The notes: generated by a model not told the origin, from the sequence alone. A stretch of 36,450 nt of DNA from Nemertoderma westbladi (GCA_032718475.1 JAUCBJ010004981.1:1-36450); one strand, 5' to 3'. Shown: positions 20,637-30,127, counted from the stretch's first letter. A program made the numbers and translations.

Positions 20637-21251
20637 ACGGAAAGACATAAACATCCACGGAAACGTTGTGTTAAACACAGTTGTGTTCGTTATATTTACT
20701 GGAGTTTCGAGCGAAACTTGTTTGACGTATCACCTATGCTCACTCGGCTCTAACGATCCTAGAGTAAACCTACGATCAGAGTCCCGGAATACTCGGTCAA
20801 ACCTCCTCATTCCTTAGTTGGACCTCAGACCTGCGATCCTGGTGGTGTCGCGGATCCTCGCGGACGGTATTCACTGTTCAAGATCTAGTGCTACCCTAAC
20901 AATTAATCGGTAACACTCCGACAGTGATTTCTAGCTAGCCGCCCATCTTACCTAGCCGGATTATGACGCAGACACCTAATATCACTATCCAACCGTATGG
21001 TCGTCCCGTTTAACGCAATACAACCCTTCATCAAGGTGAAGGAGAGCGTTGTACGAAACGAGTTAAACGCTATTCTATAAAGATCAAAAAAGAAACCTGC
21101 GTTTGTTCAGACAAACGTAAGTTATAACAGTAAGTCCAATCGATAAACGAATTGGCCTTATCTCAGTTCGATTGGGAAACCTCGAATCTCAAAGAAGATA
21201 TCAAGCTTAGAAAACCCTATTCTCTGCGAGAGTTTTGGACGAACGTATCCC
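20637..21251 (+). other. Non-coding stretch with clustered hairpins
   Basis: No convincing frame is seen. Several perfect inverted repeats occur in 21007-21236, listed separately. Confidence 0.5.
21007..21175 (+). promoter_or_regulatory. Cluster of RNA hairpins upstream of the 3' end
   Basis: Stem one nests CGTTTAAC (21007-21014) with GTTAAACG (21062-21069), ACAAC (21020-21024) with GTTGT (21048-21052), and CCTTCA (21025-21030) with TGAAGG (21037-21042). Stem two pairs CGTTTGT (21100-21106) with ACAAACG (21111-21117) on a 4-nt loop. Stem three pairs CCAATCG (21136-21142) with CGATTGG (21169-21175). Function is unknown. Confidence 0.5.
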
Positions 21252-21458
21252 ATGACAAGCGGAGGAAAATCAGCTCGAGGAGAAGCATATCGAAATGGAC
21301 GAGACACCGACCGTAAACCCAAACCTTTTAATGCAATCATATTGCACCCTTCACCCAGGAGTTATGGCCCTCCTAGTAAAGTGGCTTCCCCCAAAGAGAA
21401 AATGACTCTTGCTAGCTTTAAAAAACTGCGTAAACGCCGTCCGCGCAAGAAAGACTAA
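21252..21458 (+). CDS. Small basic ORF near the 3' LTR
   Basis: A 68-residue ORF ends in a strongly basic tail, FKKLRKRRPRKKD, resembling a nuclear localisation or RNA-binding stretch. The same frame is open back to 21147, after a CTCAG that could serve as a splice acceptor at about 21166. No family is recognised. It could be an accessory protein made from a spliced RNA or the end of a lost pol frame. Confidence 0.35.
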   Translation: MTSGGKSARGEAYRNGRDTDRKPKPFNAIILHPSPRSYGPPSKVASPKEKMTLASFKKLRKRRPRKKD

Positions 21459-21528
21459 CTGTTTAGAGTATTTTTATATTTTAGAAACTGTGATTTGGTA
21501 TATTTTATAGACTTAAATCCCATTTTCT

Positions 21529-21536
21529 GGGAGCGG
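21529..21536 (+). promoter_or_regulatory. Polypurine tract candidate
   Basis: The purine-rich run GGGAGCGG (with one C) lies directly before the 3' LTR, where plus-strand priming would start. It is short for a polypurine tract. Confidence 0.4.
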
Positions 21537-22754
21537 TGTAAAAGCTTTTGTGGGATAACTGATTCGTTTGCCTTGTTGGCCAGTTCCCCCCCGGTCGCTA
21601 GAATACTCTAAAGGGGATCTATAGTTAAAATAGTGCAAGCTACCAGCTTATTGGCTGATTTGCTGTACGCAGGTATCTGGGCTCTGTTTAATCAGCCAAC
21701 CAGCCTAAGAAGGTTGCGTCATAGCCTTGTTTTGTATCTCCCAATAGAATTTGAGTTAGCCTTGATTTTGACCTATCACAGAGCTACTGAACTGAAATTT
21801 TCCTATCTCACTGCTCTTTCTCTGTGTTGAACGGGAGCTTCGTGGAATAAGGGTAGTTGGTATCCTCGTATAGAGCAGTAGTCACGAGTTTTTCAAAGCC
21901 ACGAAAGAACGGCTTTGTAGTGTTTTGTGCTTTCTGCTTTTTAGCTCAACACTAGTAGGTTTAATTATAAGGACATATATCCTTTAACTCATGGAAACTC
22001 ATGGAATCACTGATCTGTGAATACTGCTGACACACGGCTTTTAATAACTGCTGAAACTGCTAAAAATTACCTGCTCAATCAATACTGTATACTGCTATTT
22101 GTTGTCGGTTATTCATTATATTTGTTGATGAATTATTATATTGGAATAACGAGAAATAACCCCGACACCCAATATTCTTGATATACCGAAGGTAAGAGAG
22201 AAAGGTTACCAATAACGATTGTGACTTATGTTAAAGTGGTTTGAAGTGAATCTAATGTTATTTGATAGACCCTACATGAGTCAGTCTGTGTTCCTTTTAT
22301 ATGTGACTAAAATCAGTGAAGATTGGCAGATTAGTGTGCAGTATTGTGCAGCATTGTGTATGAGTGAGTCTGTTAAAGAAGCATTTCCTAAAGAATGCGC
22401 TATATATGTGAATTATAATTAAGCCATATCGTTGTGAGTAGTTTAAGTCATAACTCTGTTTATATAGATAAAGCGCCACGTCCTAAAGGAACTGTTAATA
22501 TTCCCGAAGGTGAATAATATTGTCAGAGATTATATAATACTGTCAGTCGAATAATACATTAGGCTTACATAGCAATAAAATTAAACCGTCGAACCCAATC
22601 TCCCGGGAATATCCAGCGGGTGAATGATCGCGCACAGATTGGTTTCGACTAGTGTAGTGAATCAAATACTTGTCATAGGCTAAAAAGCGATTTAATATCT
22701 AGAAGACATCTTAATTTGGCGGGTTAAACTGCCAAAGGTCTGAAAGCGCGAACA
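21537..22754 (+). repeat. 3' LTR
   Basis: This is the second 1218-bp copy, near-identical to 11086-12303. It ends GCGAACA and is followed by the GCACC target duplication. AATAAA is at 22574-22579. Confidence 0.95.
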
Positions 22755-22945
22755 GCACCCCCCCCCCCCCCCCCCCCCCACCCCATTCCCCCCATTCCTG
22801 TCCCTCTCCGAAAATCCTTCCCACCCCTAATCCTGCTGTCTATTGTGGCTCACCCCAATAGCACTAGCTGCGCTATTTGTTGCGGTGAGTTGCTGAACCA
22901 ATTAAATTTTTTATTATTTTTTTATATACATTGTGCATGTTATAA
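22755..22945. other. Target duplication, poly-C tract and spacer
   Basis: GCACC (22755-22759) is the right target duplication. It merges into a long run of C broken by one A, then a C-rich stretch to about 22830, then AT-rich intron. The exact poly-C length is likely unreliable. Confidence 0.7.
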
Positions 22946-23798
22946 TATATTGCTGTATGTGCAGCAGAATGAAATAAATACAAATATATTGGTATTCAAG
23001 GGATAGTGCAGTGGTGAGGCCTACAGGTTTTACTATCGCCGTGTTATCAGTACTAGAATCGAATATTGCTTTAAAAATATTATAAGAGTTTTTAATGAAT
23101 AGACCATCATCAATGCTGTAATGCGCCCCCACATGGTCAAGGGGGTAGCTGGTCTGATGGTGTAGCAGGGTAGGGACTGTAGTACTAGTAGCCTACTGGT
23201 AATCAAGTAATGGAATGCAGGTCAGACCTAATGAACAAGCCTAGCACTCTTGTAGTTTAGAGAGAGCTTACTCTTCGTGAATTAATATTTCGCGATGGAA
23301 TATTTGAATGTAAAAGGGAATTATTTGAATTAAAGCCCATATCACTTTTGTTTATGAATGCCATCGAACAAAGAAAGTGAGAAATGTGCACCCTATCAGT
23401 GAATGGATATCTTTCACCCCGACTTTAACCTTTTCGAATTCTTTCAGTAACTTTTGTTAGCTTACGGTAATTGTCATCTTTCAGAACTATCCAGCAGAGT
23501 TTCTCCCTCCCAAAAAAACATTTTTTAGGAGAGTTTAAAAATGGCTCTGCAAAATAAGGAAAATTGTTAATGTAACGCAGACCAGTATATGAATTGCGTT
23601 AATTTATATATTTATTTCTAGTTGATTAATAGTTACCAAAATATATACATGTAAAATTACTACATTGACCAACATCTAAATAATTATTTATTAAAATATT
23701 CAAGCAGCCACTTTACAAAATCATTTTAAATACAACAATTTAACAACGTCAACAACGCATCTTTCAACAACGTAATCTTCAACAATGTATTTTTGCAG

Positions 23799-24002
23799 AT
23801 TTATCTGACAAACAACACTGACCCAGCACTCCTCAACGGTCTTGGTGGAAGTGTTACAACTCCTTGTGGGACACTAACTGGCAACAATGTGGATTTAATT
23901 AATTGCAAAGGTGATGTTGGACGATATGTTGTTTTCTTCAATGATAACGGCCAGATCCAAAACTTTTGCGAAGTAAAAGTGTTTAATACATTCCATCCAT
24001 AA
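23799..24002 (+). CDS. F-type lectin domain, C-terminal and last exon, copy 1
   Basis: The exon encodes the second half of the F-type lectin domain: IYLTNNTDPALLNG, then TTPCGTLTGNNVDLINC, KGDVGRYVVFF and FCEVKVFNTFHP, then TAA. The GRYV block and the flanking cysteines are the usual closing part of this fold. The acceptor is TATTTTTGCAG before 23799. It is in phase 0, matching the donor at 6922, so SAGAR joins directly to IYLTNN, where the family has its short strand after the RxDx4R motif. The 67 residues end the protein. An identical translation is encoded at 30963-31166. Confidence 0.85.
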   Translation: MYLTNNTDPALLNGLGGSVTTPCGTLTGNNVDLINCKGDVGRYVVFFNDNGQIQNFCEVKVFNTFHP

Positions 24003-24473
24003 AAAGCATACGATTACGATTATAGCATATTTATATATAAGCCAAACTTATCTAACTATCTAACTATTTATTACAATTAATTGTTTGACTACAGTATTAC
24101 ATCAAACGTCAAAGAAATTAAATTCATTTATGGAAAAACTTGAGATTTATTATACAACCTTATGAAAAACTTTCCTCAACGATATAGCATAATCGTAGTG
24201 CAGAACTACTTCTATTTATTTGTTGGTGCCTATGAGAAGTGCGGAATAGCGAATAATATCGAGTAACATCCACTCTAAGTCCGTAATCTACGAATCAATA
24301 TGACCACAAGATTGGGTATCGTCAGTTTGTATCAGTCTTGTTTAAACGCTTAGTAACCAAAGAGTAAACAACAAAAATAAAAATTATAACTAAAATAATA
24401 AATACAGAGGATAATCTATTTATGTGTCACATTTCATGCGATCTTATTAATATTAAACTAAATAAAACAGTAA
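24003..24473. other. 3' untranslated and flanking sequence
   Basis: AT-rich sequence follows the lectin stop codon and is shared with copy 2. AATAAA-type signals occur, for example near 24461. No further gene is seen. Confidence 0.5.
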
Positions 24474-24477
24474 AATA

Positions 24478-25243
24478 AGACCGGCCCCATCCCCAAAACC
24501 AACGTCCCTCCCACCGAGACCGGCCCCATCCCCAAAACCAATGTCCCTCCCACCGACACCGACTCCATCCCCAAAACCAATGTCCCTCCCACCGAGACCG
24601 GCACCATCCCCAAAATCAATGTCCCATTCTCTGAGACCGGTTCCATCCCCAAAACCAACGTCCCTCCCACCGAGACCAGCCTCATCACCAAAACCAATGT
24701 CCTTCCCACCGAGACCGACTCCATCCCCAAAACCAATGTCCCTCCCACCGACACCGACTCCATCTCCAAAACCAATGTCCCTCCCACCGAGACCAGCACC
24801 ATCCCCAAAACCAATGTCCCTCCCACCGAGACCGTCCCCATCCCCAAAAACAATGTCCCTCCCACCGAGACCAGCCCCATCCCCAAAACCAACGTCCCAT
24901 TCTCTGAGACCGGTTCCATCCCCAAAATCAATGTCCCATTCTCTGAGACCGGCCCCATCCCCAAAATCAATGGCCCATTCTCTGAGACCGGTTTCATCCC
25001 AAAATCAATGTCCCATTCTCTGAGACCGGTTCCATTCCTAAAATCAATGTCCCATTCTCTGAGACCGGTTCCATCCCCAAAATCAATGTCCCATTCTCTG
25101 AGACTGGTTCCATCCCCAAAATCAATGTCCCATTCTCTGAGACCGGCCCCATCCCCAAAATCAATGTCCCATTCTCTGAGACCGGTTCCATTCCCTAAAT
25201 CAATGTCCCATTCCCTGAAACCGGTTCCATTCCCTAAATGAAT
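24478..25243. repeat. 39-bp minisatellite, about 19-20 units
   Basis: Units have the form GACCGG-CCCATCCCCAAAA followed by a variable half. The left part mostly carries TCCCTCCCACCGA and the right part mostly TCCCATTCTCTGA, so two unit types have expanded in turn. Because 39 is a multiple of three, long ORFs run through it on both strands (PSPKPMSLPPR-like on the plus strand), but there is no other sign of coding. It starts a few bases after the end of duplicated block 1. Confidence 0.9.
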
Positions 25244-26358
25244 GTTTCGAATGAATTGGGAATTCGTTTTGGGTTAGCCCATATTTTTGTATACATTGAC
25301 TAAACTAAGAATAAATAATAATAATATAACAGGTACATTGGATGAACGAATAGTTACCTTAGTTAATTCAAAAACTGTTAATGTTCTAGAATATTCTACC
25401 AAATGTGTAAAAATAACCAAATAATTTTGTTTTCGGAACATTTTAAACAAATTATATAAATAAAAAGTACATAAACATAGCTGCCGGAAAAATACCTAGA
25501 ATAATTTCCTAGAAAGGATCATCAGGCACAATGATTTGTCTTTTTCTGACAATTGTGGGATTTTTATTAAATAATTAAATACACAATTTAAAATAAATAC
25601 TAAAATTCCAAACGCTTTTCGGCATTCAAACAATCTGTCTGCTTCGGGATAGGCTGTTATAAGTTGTCAAGGTAACTTAATGTGATTATTAATATAATTG
25701 CAGTTAATGGGCCGCTATGGTTTAGTTGCAGATTTTCCTGTTGGTTTGAACATAAAATCAATAAAAAATACACTGAAAATTTTTACATTTTTTAACAAAA
25801 AAATTAGATTCGGCATATAGATAGCAGAAAATATTTGTTCTAGAACATTCATTTATTTTTTGAACATCGGGATTTCTGTAGCCCTACTATTCTTTTCCAA
25901 CAATTATTCTCTATACCAAATATTTGTTGTTTATACTTTTTGACAAAATTGTTAATCGTATTTATTAATGATTAATTAAATCTACCTGAAATAATTACCG
26001 AGTCATAATAACAAAAATGGCAGGAGGTGTTGTCAGAGCGAAGTAGTACCAAAATAAGAGTCGATTTCGGAACTCTAGCCATTTATCATAATTTATCAAC
26101 AAATTATTATGATACTTGAAGTTATTTATGTTAAATAAAATTCATAAAAAAAAACTAAATTAAAAAATTTTCTAATTATAGAACAGTAGCTATCGGTACC
26201 ATGAAAAAATATTAGCTAATGTCTCTGAGAAGGTAGAATTAATGTTCTAGAACAAAAATACCTCATAGCTATTAGCATTTTCAATAATATTTGGTCAGAA
26301 AAATTTGATACAGAACTTCTAATTGAGACTTTTGAACGGATATTCAACTAAATCAAAT
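25244..26358. other. Intergenic AT-rich stretch
   Basis: No exon, repeat or transposon is recognised. The sequence next to the following gene (26250-26358) probably includes its promoter and 5' untranslated region. No clear TATA box can be singled out. Confidence 0.4.
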
Positions 26359-27792
26359 ATGTTATCAAAAACATATTCGGCATCAATTATGTTATCGAAA
26401 ACGTCTTCGGCGTCATATTATTCAGCCAAGGAAAGTTTACCTCCGAATGAAGAAGAGATTATACCGGCCCCGGAGGAACCACAGCCAGTCCCGTCTGTCC
26501 CGCGCAGAAGGAGAAAACGGACATCGGTGTTGAAGCGATTGTGGCGATACATAACAAGCCATGGACCCTGTTTCTGGTTCTGTAGGGCCTTCATTGCTCT
26601 CTGTGTTCTTAGTGTTCTTTACGTGCTGGTGAAATTAGCGATGGGGGATGATTTAAGGAAAGAGAAGGTAGTTGGGATCCAGACGGTTGGCACAGACAGG
26701 GATCGATACCATACGACTCAGTGGATTGGAGAGACCGAGGGTTATAGTACAGATATATCAGCCACTGACAGTACCACTGGTACAGGGATACCAGCCACCG
26801 ACAGTACCACTGGTACAGAGATATCAACCAACGACAGTACCACTGGTACAGATATATCAACCAACGACAGTACCACTGGTACAGATATATCAACCAACGA
26901 CAGTACCACTGGTACAGATATATCAACCACCGACAGTACCACTGGTACAGAGATATCAACCACCGACAGTACCACTGGTACAGATATATCAACCACCGAC
27001 AGTACCACTGGTACAGGGATATCAACCACCGACAGTACCACTGGTACAGAGATATCAACCACCGACAGTACCACTGGTACAGGGATTACAGCCACCGACA
27101 GTACCACTGGTACAGGGATTACAGCCACCGACAGTACCACTGGTACAGGGATATCAACCACCGACAGTACCAGTACTACTGAGGTTTCAGCCACAACAAC
27201 GATAATCTCCGAGAAGGATGACTTTTATCGGTCGTTTATCGACTGCGATAGAAGTAAAAGAGAATGCGATCCCTATGATCCTGAAATATGCGATAAGCCG
27301 ACAGAATCCGATCAATATACCGTCGATATCGTACACCCACTCGAATATGCAAGAACTAACGACAAGAAACTAAGATGCGATCGCGATTGGATCATATTTT
27401 ATAGACGTATCCCCAACTCCAGCAGCAATAGTAACCAGTACCAGGTGGGGTTCGGAGATTCCAAAGGAAGTTACTTCCTGGGCCTATTGAATATGCGTTA
27501 TCTGACAGAGGATAGGGTATGTTTTATGAAGATTGAATGTGGTACAGCCACGGTTTTATACGGAAGCTTTACTGTGGGGGGTGCCGGTTATCCTCTAAAG
27601 ATTACAAGTTATTACAATGAGTCCAATACCGGTGTATCTGCTAATGAAAGAAACTGCGATCTCACTGTTTACAACAACGAGGGGTTTGATTTAAATAAAG
27701 GATGGTGGAATGGCGGACCTCCCCCAAGTGAATGGGAAACAAAAACTGAAACTATTGAGATGAAGGTGAAATGCAAGAAACCAGTCGTGTGA
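26359..27792 (+). CDS. Type II membrane protein with mucin-like stalk and fibrinogen-like ectodomain
   Basis: This single open frame of 477 residues has no visible intron. I chose the ATG at 26359; an in-frame stop lies at 26320. Residues 1-70 form a cytoplasmic tail ending in basic clusters (PRRRRKR). Residues 71-96 are one hydrophobic segment (FIALCVLSVLYVLVKLAMG), giving a type II signal anchor. Residues 133-274 are about 13 repeats of an 11-residue Thr/Ser unit, STTDSTTGTDI and variants, likely O-glycosylated. The C-terminal part, from about 300, resembles a fibrinogen C-terminal domain: DWIIFYRRIP, then YQVGFGDSKGSYFLGL and MRYLT, YGSFTV, YPLKITSYYN, and GWWNGG near the end. The calcium-binding DxDND motif of typical members is not seen. 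The layout recalls FIBCD1-type membrane receptors that recognise acetylated glycans. The domain call is by motif only. Confidence 0.7.
   Translation: MLSKTYSASIMLSKTSSASYYSAKESLPPNEEEIIPAPEEPQPVPSVPRRRRKRTSVLKRLWRYITSHGPCFWFCRAFIALCVLSVLYVLVKLAMGDDLRKEKVVGIQTVGTDRDRYHTTQWIGETEGYSTDISATDSTTGTGIPATDSTTGTEISTNDSTTGTDISTNDSTTGTDISTNDSTTGTDISTTDSTTGTEISTTDSTTGTDISTTDSTTGTGISTTDSTTGTEISTTDSTTGTGITATDSTTGTGITATDSTTGTGISTTDSTSTTEVSATTTIISEKDDFYRSFIDCDRSKRECDPYDPEICDKPTESDQYTVDIVHPLEYARTNDKKLRCDRDWIIFYRRIPNSSSNSNQYQVGFGDSKGSYFLGLLNMRYLTEDRVCFMKIECGTATVLYGSFTVGGAGYPLKITSYYNESNTGVSANERNCDLTVYNNEGFDLNKGWWNGGPPPSEWETKTETIEMKVKCKKPVV
26752..27180 (+). repeat. 33-bp coding minisatellite (stalk repeats)
   Basis: About 13 units of ATATCAACCACCGACAGTAC followed by CACTGGTACAG-x encode the Thr/Ser stalk. 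Units differ at a few positions (ACC/AAC, GAG/GAT/GGG). Identical neighbouring units suggest recent unequal exchange, so copy number is probably variable. Confidence 0.9.
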
Positions 27793-28003
27793 AACATTCG
27801 AGATGAAACTGAAACACAAAGTAACAAACTGTACAGTAGCGCAGTAGGTAACGTAACTAACATTATAATTATAATATACAACAAATTAATAATATCCTCT
27901 GAGTTACAATAAACAAATGAACGGCACTGCCGTAGGTCGTGTGGCCTCCGTTGGGAACGTCGGTTCCAGGAACCGCGGTTGGAATCCCATAAAGGATAGA
28001 TGG
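27793..28003 (+). other. 3' untranslated region with polyadenylation signal
   Basis: This follows the stop of the fibrinogen-like gene. AATAAA occurs at about 27908. No other feature is seen. Confidence 0.5.
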
Positions 28004-28256
28004 AACCCGTAGACCCAACGGTTAACCCGTGGGTTACATCCAACCCGTAGACCCAACGGGTCACCCATGGATTACATCCAACCCATAGACCCAACGGGTA
28101 ACCCATGGGTTACATCCAACCAGTAGACCCAACGGGTAACCCATGGGTGACATCCAACCCGTAGACCCAACGGGTCACCCATGGATTACATCCAACACGT
28201 CGACCCAACGGGTAATCCATGGGTTACATCCAGCCCGTAGACCCAACGGGTAATGA
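28004..28256. repeat. 38-bp minisatellite, about 6.6 units
   Basis: Units read AACCCGTAGACCCAACGGGT then AACCCATGGGTTACATCC with small variants. Each unit holds a palindromic core, TAACCCATGGGTTA. It looks superficially CRISPR-like because of its short regular units, but there are no unique spacers. Confidence 0.9.
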
Positions 28257-28819
28257 CACATTTTGCCATGACACATTTTTTTAATATGAATTTAATGAAC
28301 ATTATAGTATAAAAACTCGAGGTTCATTTAAACATATGTGAGGTTTGATAAAGAAACCGTTTTCGCGCTTTTAGACCTTTAACAGTTTTAACCTGTTAAT
28401 TTATTTGTCTTATGATGTCTGAGGTCTCCTTTGTCTTATGAAGTCTCCCGCACAAAATATGACCACAGTAGAAGACAGTCTAGCGCGGCGTATGACCCAC
28501 CGTGTGTGGGAGACTGAATTCTATGACAGTGAATGGGTGGGTAGGCTACTTTGTATTATTCGATTGATCTCTACTATATAATCTCCAAAAACTATGTTTA
28601 CTTTCAGGGAAATATCAATGCAATACTGTATTTATGCATACTGTACACACACTAGCATTAAATAATAAATAATGCCTGTGACGATATAATAAACCTGGAA
28701 TAATTGTAATGTACTTGTAATGTAATTGAATCTAAGAGTTAGATTGATTAGACACTAGAAGTTTAATGCTATTATTGTACCGGTATCTATTTGTAAATAT
28801 CTATGTGGCCACCTCCTAT
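28257..28819. other. Intergenic stretch, nothing recognised
   Basis: Mixed sequence with no ORF or element that I can support. The mariner remnant's left end is expected near 28800, but no terminal repeat is clear. Confidence 0.4.
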
Positions 28820-29815
28820 TTACTGCACTTTTTCTAGTCTACTCATCATTTCTGCAAAGGATCTCTGAAGATGGGCTTTCGGTACTCCGTTGAAGGCTTC
28901 AGTAATAGCAGGACGAAGTTGGGTCAAGGATTCAATCGGTTGGCTATAAACTAAGTTCTTAATGTGTCCCCATAAATAGAAATCGCAAGGTTTCAGGTCC
29001 GGGAAGCGTGGTGGCCACAGCACTGGTCCATCTCTGCCAATCCAATGTCCGTTAAAATGACAGTCCAAATAATTCCTAACGATAAGCCCCCAGTGTTGCG
29101 GTGCACCATGTTGCTGGAACACAATATCGCTGTGATGGATTCCTAACCGAGGAACAAAAAATGAAGATATCAAATCTAAATAACTGGCACTTGTAACAGT
29201 TGGTGTATCAAAAAAGTATGGACCAATTAATCGTGTGCGAGACATAGCGGCCATACAGTGACCTTTGGTGAGTCGCGAGATTTTTCAGTGATGGAGTGTG
29301 GGTTTTCCTTTCCCAAAATCCGAGAATTCCATCTATTTACTTGTGCATTGACATGAAAGGTAGACTCATCACTAAAGAATACCTTGGATAAGTCCTTAGA
29401 TTCTAGAAAATTCAATATCTGGGCCGCATTATTGACACGTCTGGTGTAGTCGTTTTGTTAAATTGCATGTAGGAGCTGAATTTTGTAAGATTTAAATTTA
29501 AGTTTCTTAATAACTCTTTGAATACTGCTTCGACTGTAGCTTAATGATAGTGATGCCCGCCTCAGTGATGTCTTGGGATTCTGGATAAAATGGGCCTCAA
29601 TGATTTCTCTTGAAACACGAATGCGTCTTCCTGACCCCTTTTTTCTGGTGAAACCGAATTCGGTTGAAAGTTTTTTTCACGAATCTTAAAATTTCAGCGT
29701 TTTTAGGAAGACGCTGATTTGGAAATTTGTGTCCAAATGTACTAGCTGTCAGTTTGGGCGACTTAGTTTCAAAATACGTTTTTACAATAAAAACTTTCTC
29801 TTCACCAGAGAACAT
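28820..29815 (-). pseudogene. Mariner/Tc1-like transposase, inactivated
   Basis: On the minus strand an IS630/Tc1/mariner-type transposase reads from an ATG at 29815 (MFSGEEKVFIVKTYFE), through SDESTFHVNAQVNRWNSR near 29360, to RLIGPYFFD, then FQQHGAPQHW and WPPRFPDLKPCDFYLWG, ending at 28820. The N-terminal segment should be a helix-turn-helix DNA-binding domain and the rest the DDE/D catalytic core. At least two frameshifts, near 29600 and 29240, split it into three frames. In the middle catalytic motif, where this family has aspartate before GAP, the sequence has histidine (QQHGAP). The element is dead on both counts. Confidence 0.85.
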
Positions 29816-30127
29816 GGTTCCAATTTAAAACACAAGAATGAACCAAAATGGTAGCTAGTCTTATTTCCATAGCAACACTAACTTTCTCATAAAATAAATA
29901 CCCGGAAAAGCCTAGAACATGCACCTACGAATGTATAAAATCTGGCTTTTGAATTTAGTTGGCTGTATTTTGTTTCCATGACAACGTTTAGATTCCAAAC
30001 ACAGACCAAAATCTAAGTTAGAATATTGGCTTTAAATTGATATAAAAAACTTATATTTTATCCAACATACGTGGGAGTTATATAAATTCAAAGTAGTAAC
30101 AAATTTTAAGGGACACCCTGTATAGTG
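29816..30127 (-). other. Mariner 5' flank and probable terminal inverted repeat
   Basis: Upstream of the transposase, GGGACACCCTGTATA at 30109-30123 resembles the terminus of many mariner-like elements (ACAGGGTGTCCC when read inward). The other end could not be matched. It lies a few bases from the start of duplicated block 2. Confidence 0.45.

Larger units (their letters stand above)
11086..22754 (+). mobile_element. BEL/Pao-type LTR retrotransposon lacking pol
   Basis: An 11,669-bp element is bounded by two 1218-bp direct repeats that begin TGTAAAAG and end GCGAACA, with a GCACC target duplication outside. Inside are a 2.3 kb leader, a gag reading frame, a zinc-knuckle and protease segment, and 3 kb of sequence with no recognisable reverse transcriptase, RNase H or integrase. 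The gag C-terminal block and the clustered cysteine knuckles followed by a DSGS protease match the Gag-Pro order of BEL/Pao elements. Near-identical LTRs (I saw two differences) mean a recent insertion, so the missing pol probably existed before insertion. Mobilisation would then need enzymes from another copy. It lies in the second intron of the F-type lectin gene, in the same orientation. Confidence 0.9.
22946..24473 (+). repeat. Segmental duplication, copy 1, holding the last lectin exon
   Basis: This 1528-bp block matches 30128-31640 with high identity from TATATTGCTGTATG to AAATAAAACAGTAA. It contains the inverted interspersed repeat, the end of the intron, the terminal exon and about 470 bp of 3' flank. 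Confidence 0.95.

Noticed and set aside
22755-22790. Poly-C tract as a regulatory or G-quadruplex element
   Set aside because: Long homopolymers at this place are easily mis-sequenced, and it borders an insertion site. Length and meaning are not reliable.
24478-25243. Long Pro/Ser ORFs on both strands
   Set aside because: The 39-bp unit is a multiple of three and lacks stops, so open frames appear by arithmetic. No start context, domain or splice support is seen.
26609-27205. Additional long ORFs in other frames over the 33-bp repeats
   Set aside because: They are by-products of a stop-free repeat. Only the frame with the membrane anchor and fibrinogen-like domain continues beyond the repeats.
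28004-28256. CRISPR-like regular short repeats
   Set aside because: Units are contiguous with no unique spacers, and the context is an animal genome. It is a minisatellite.
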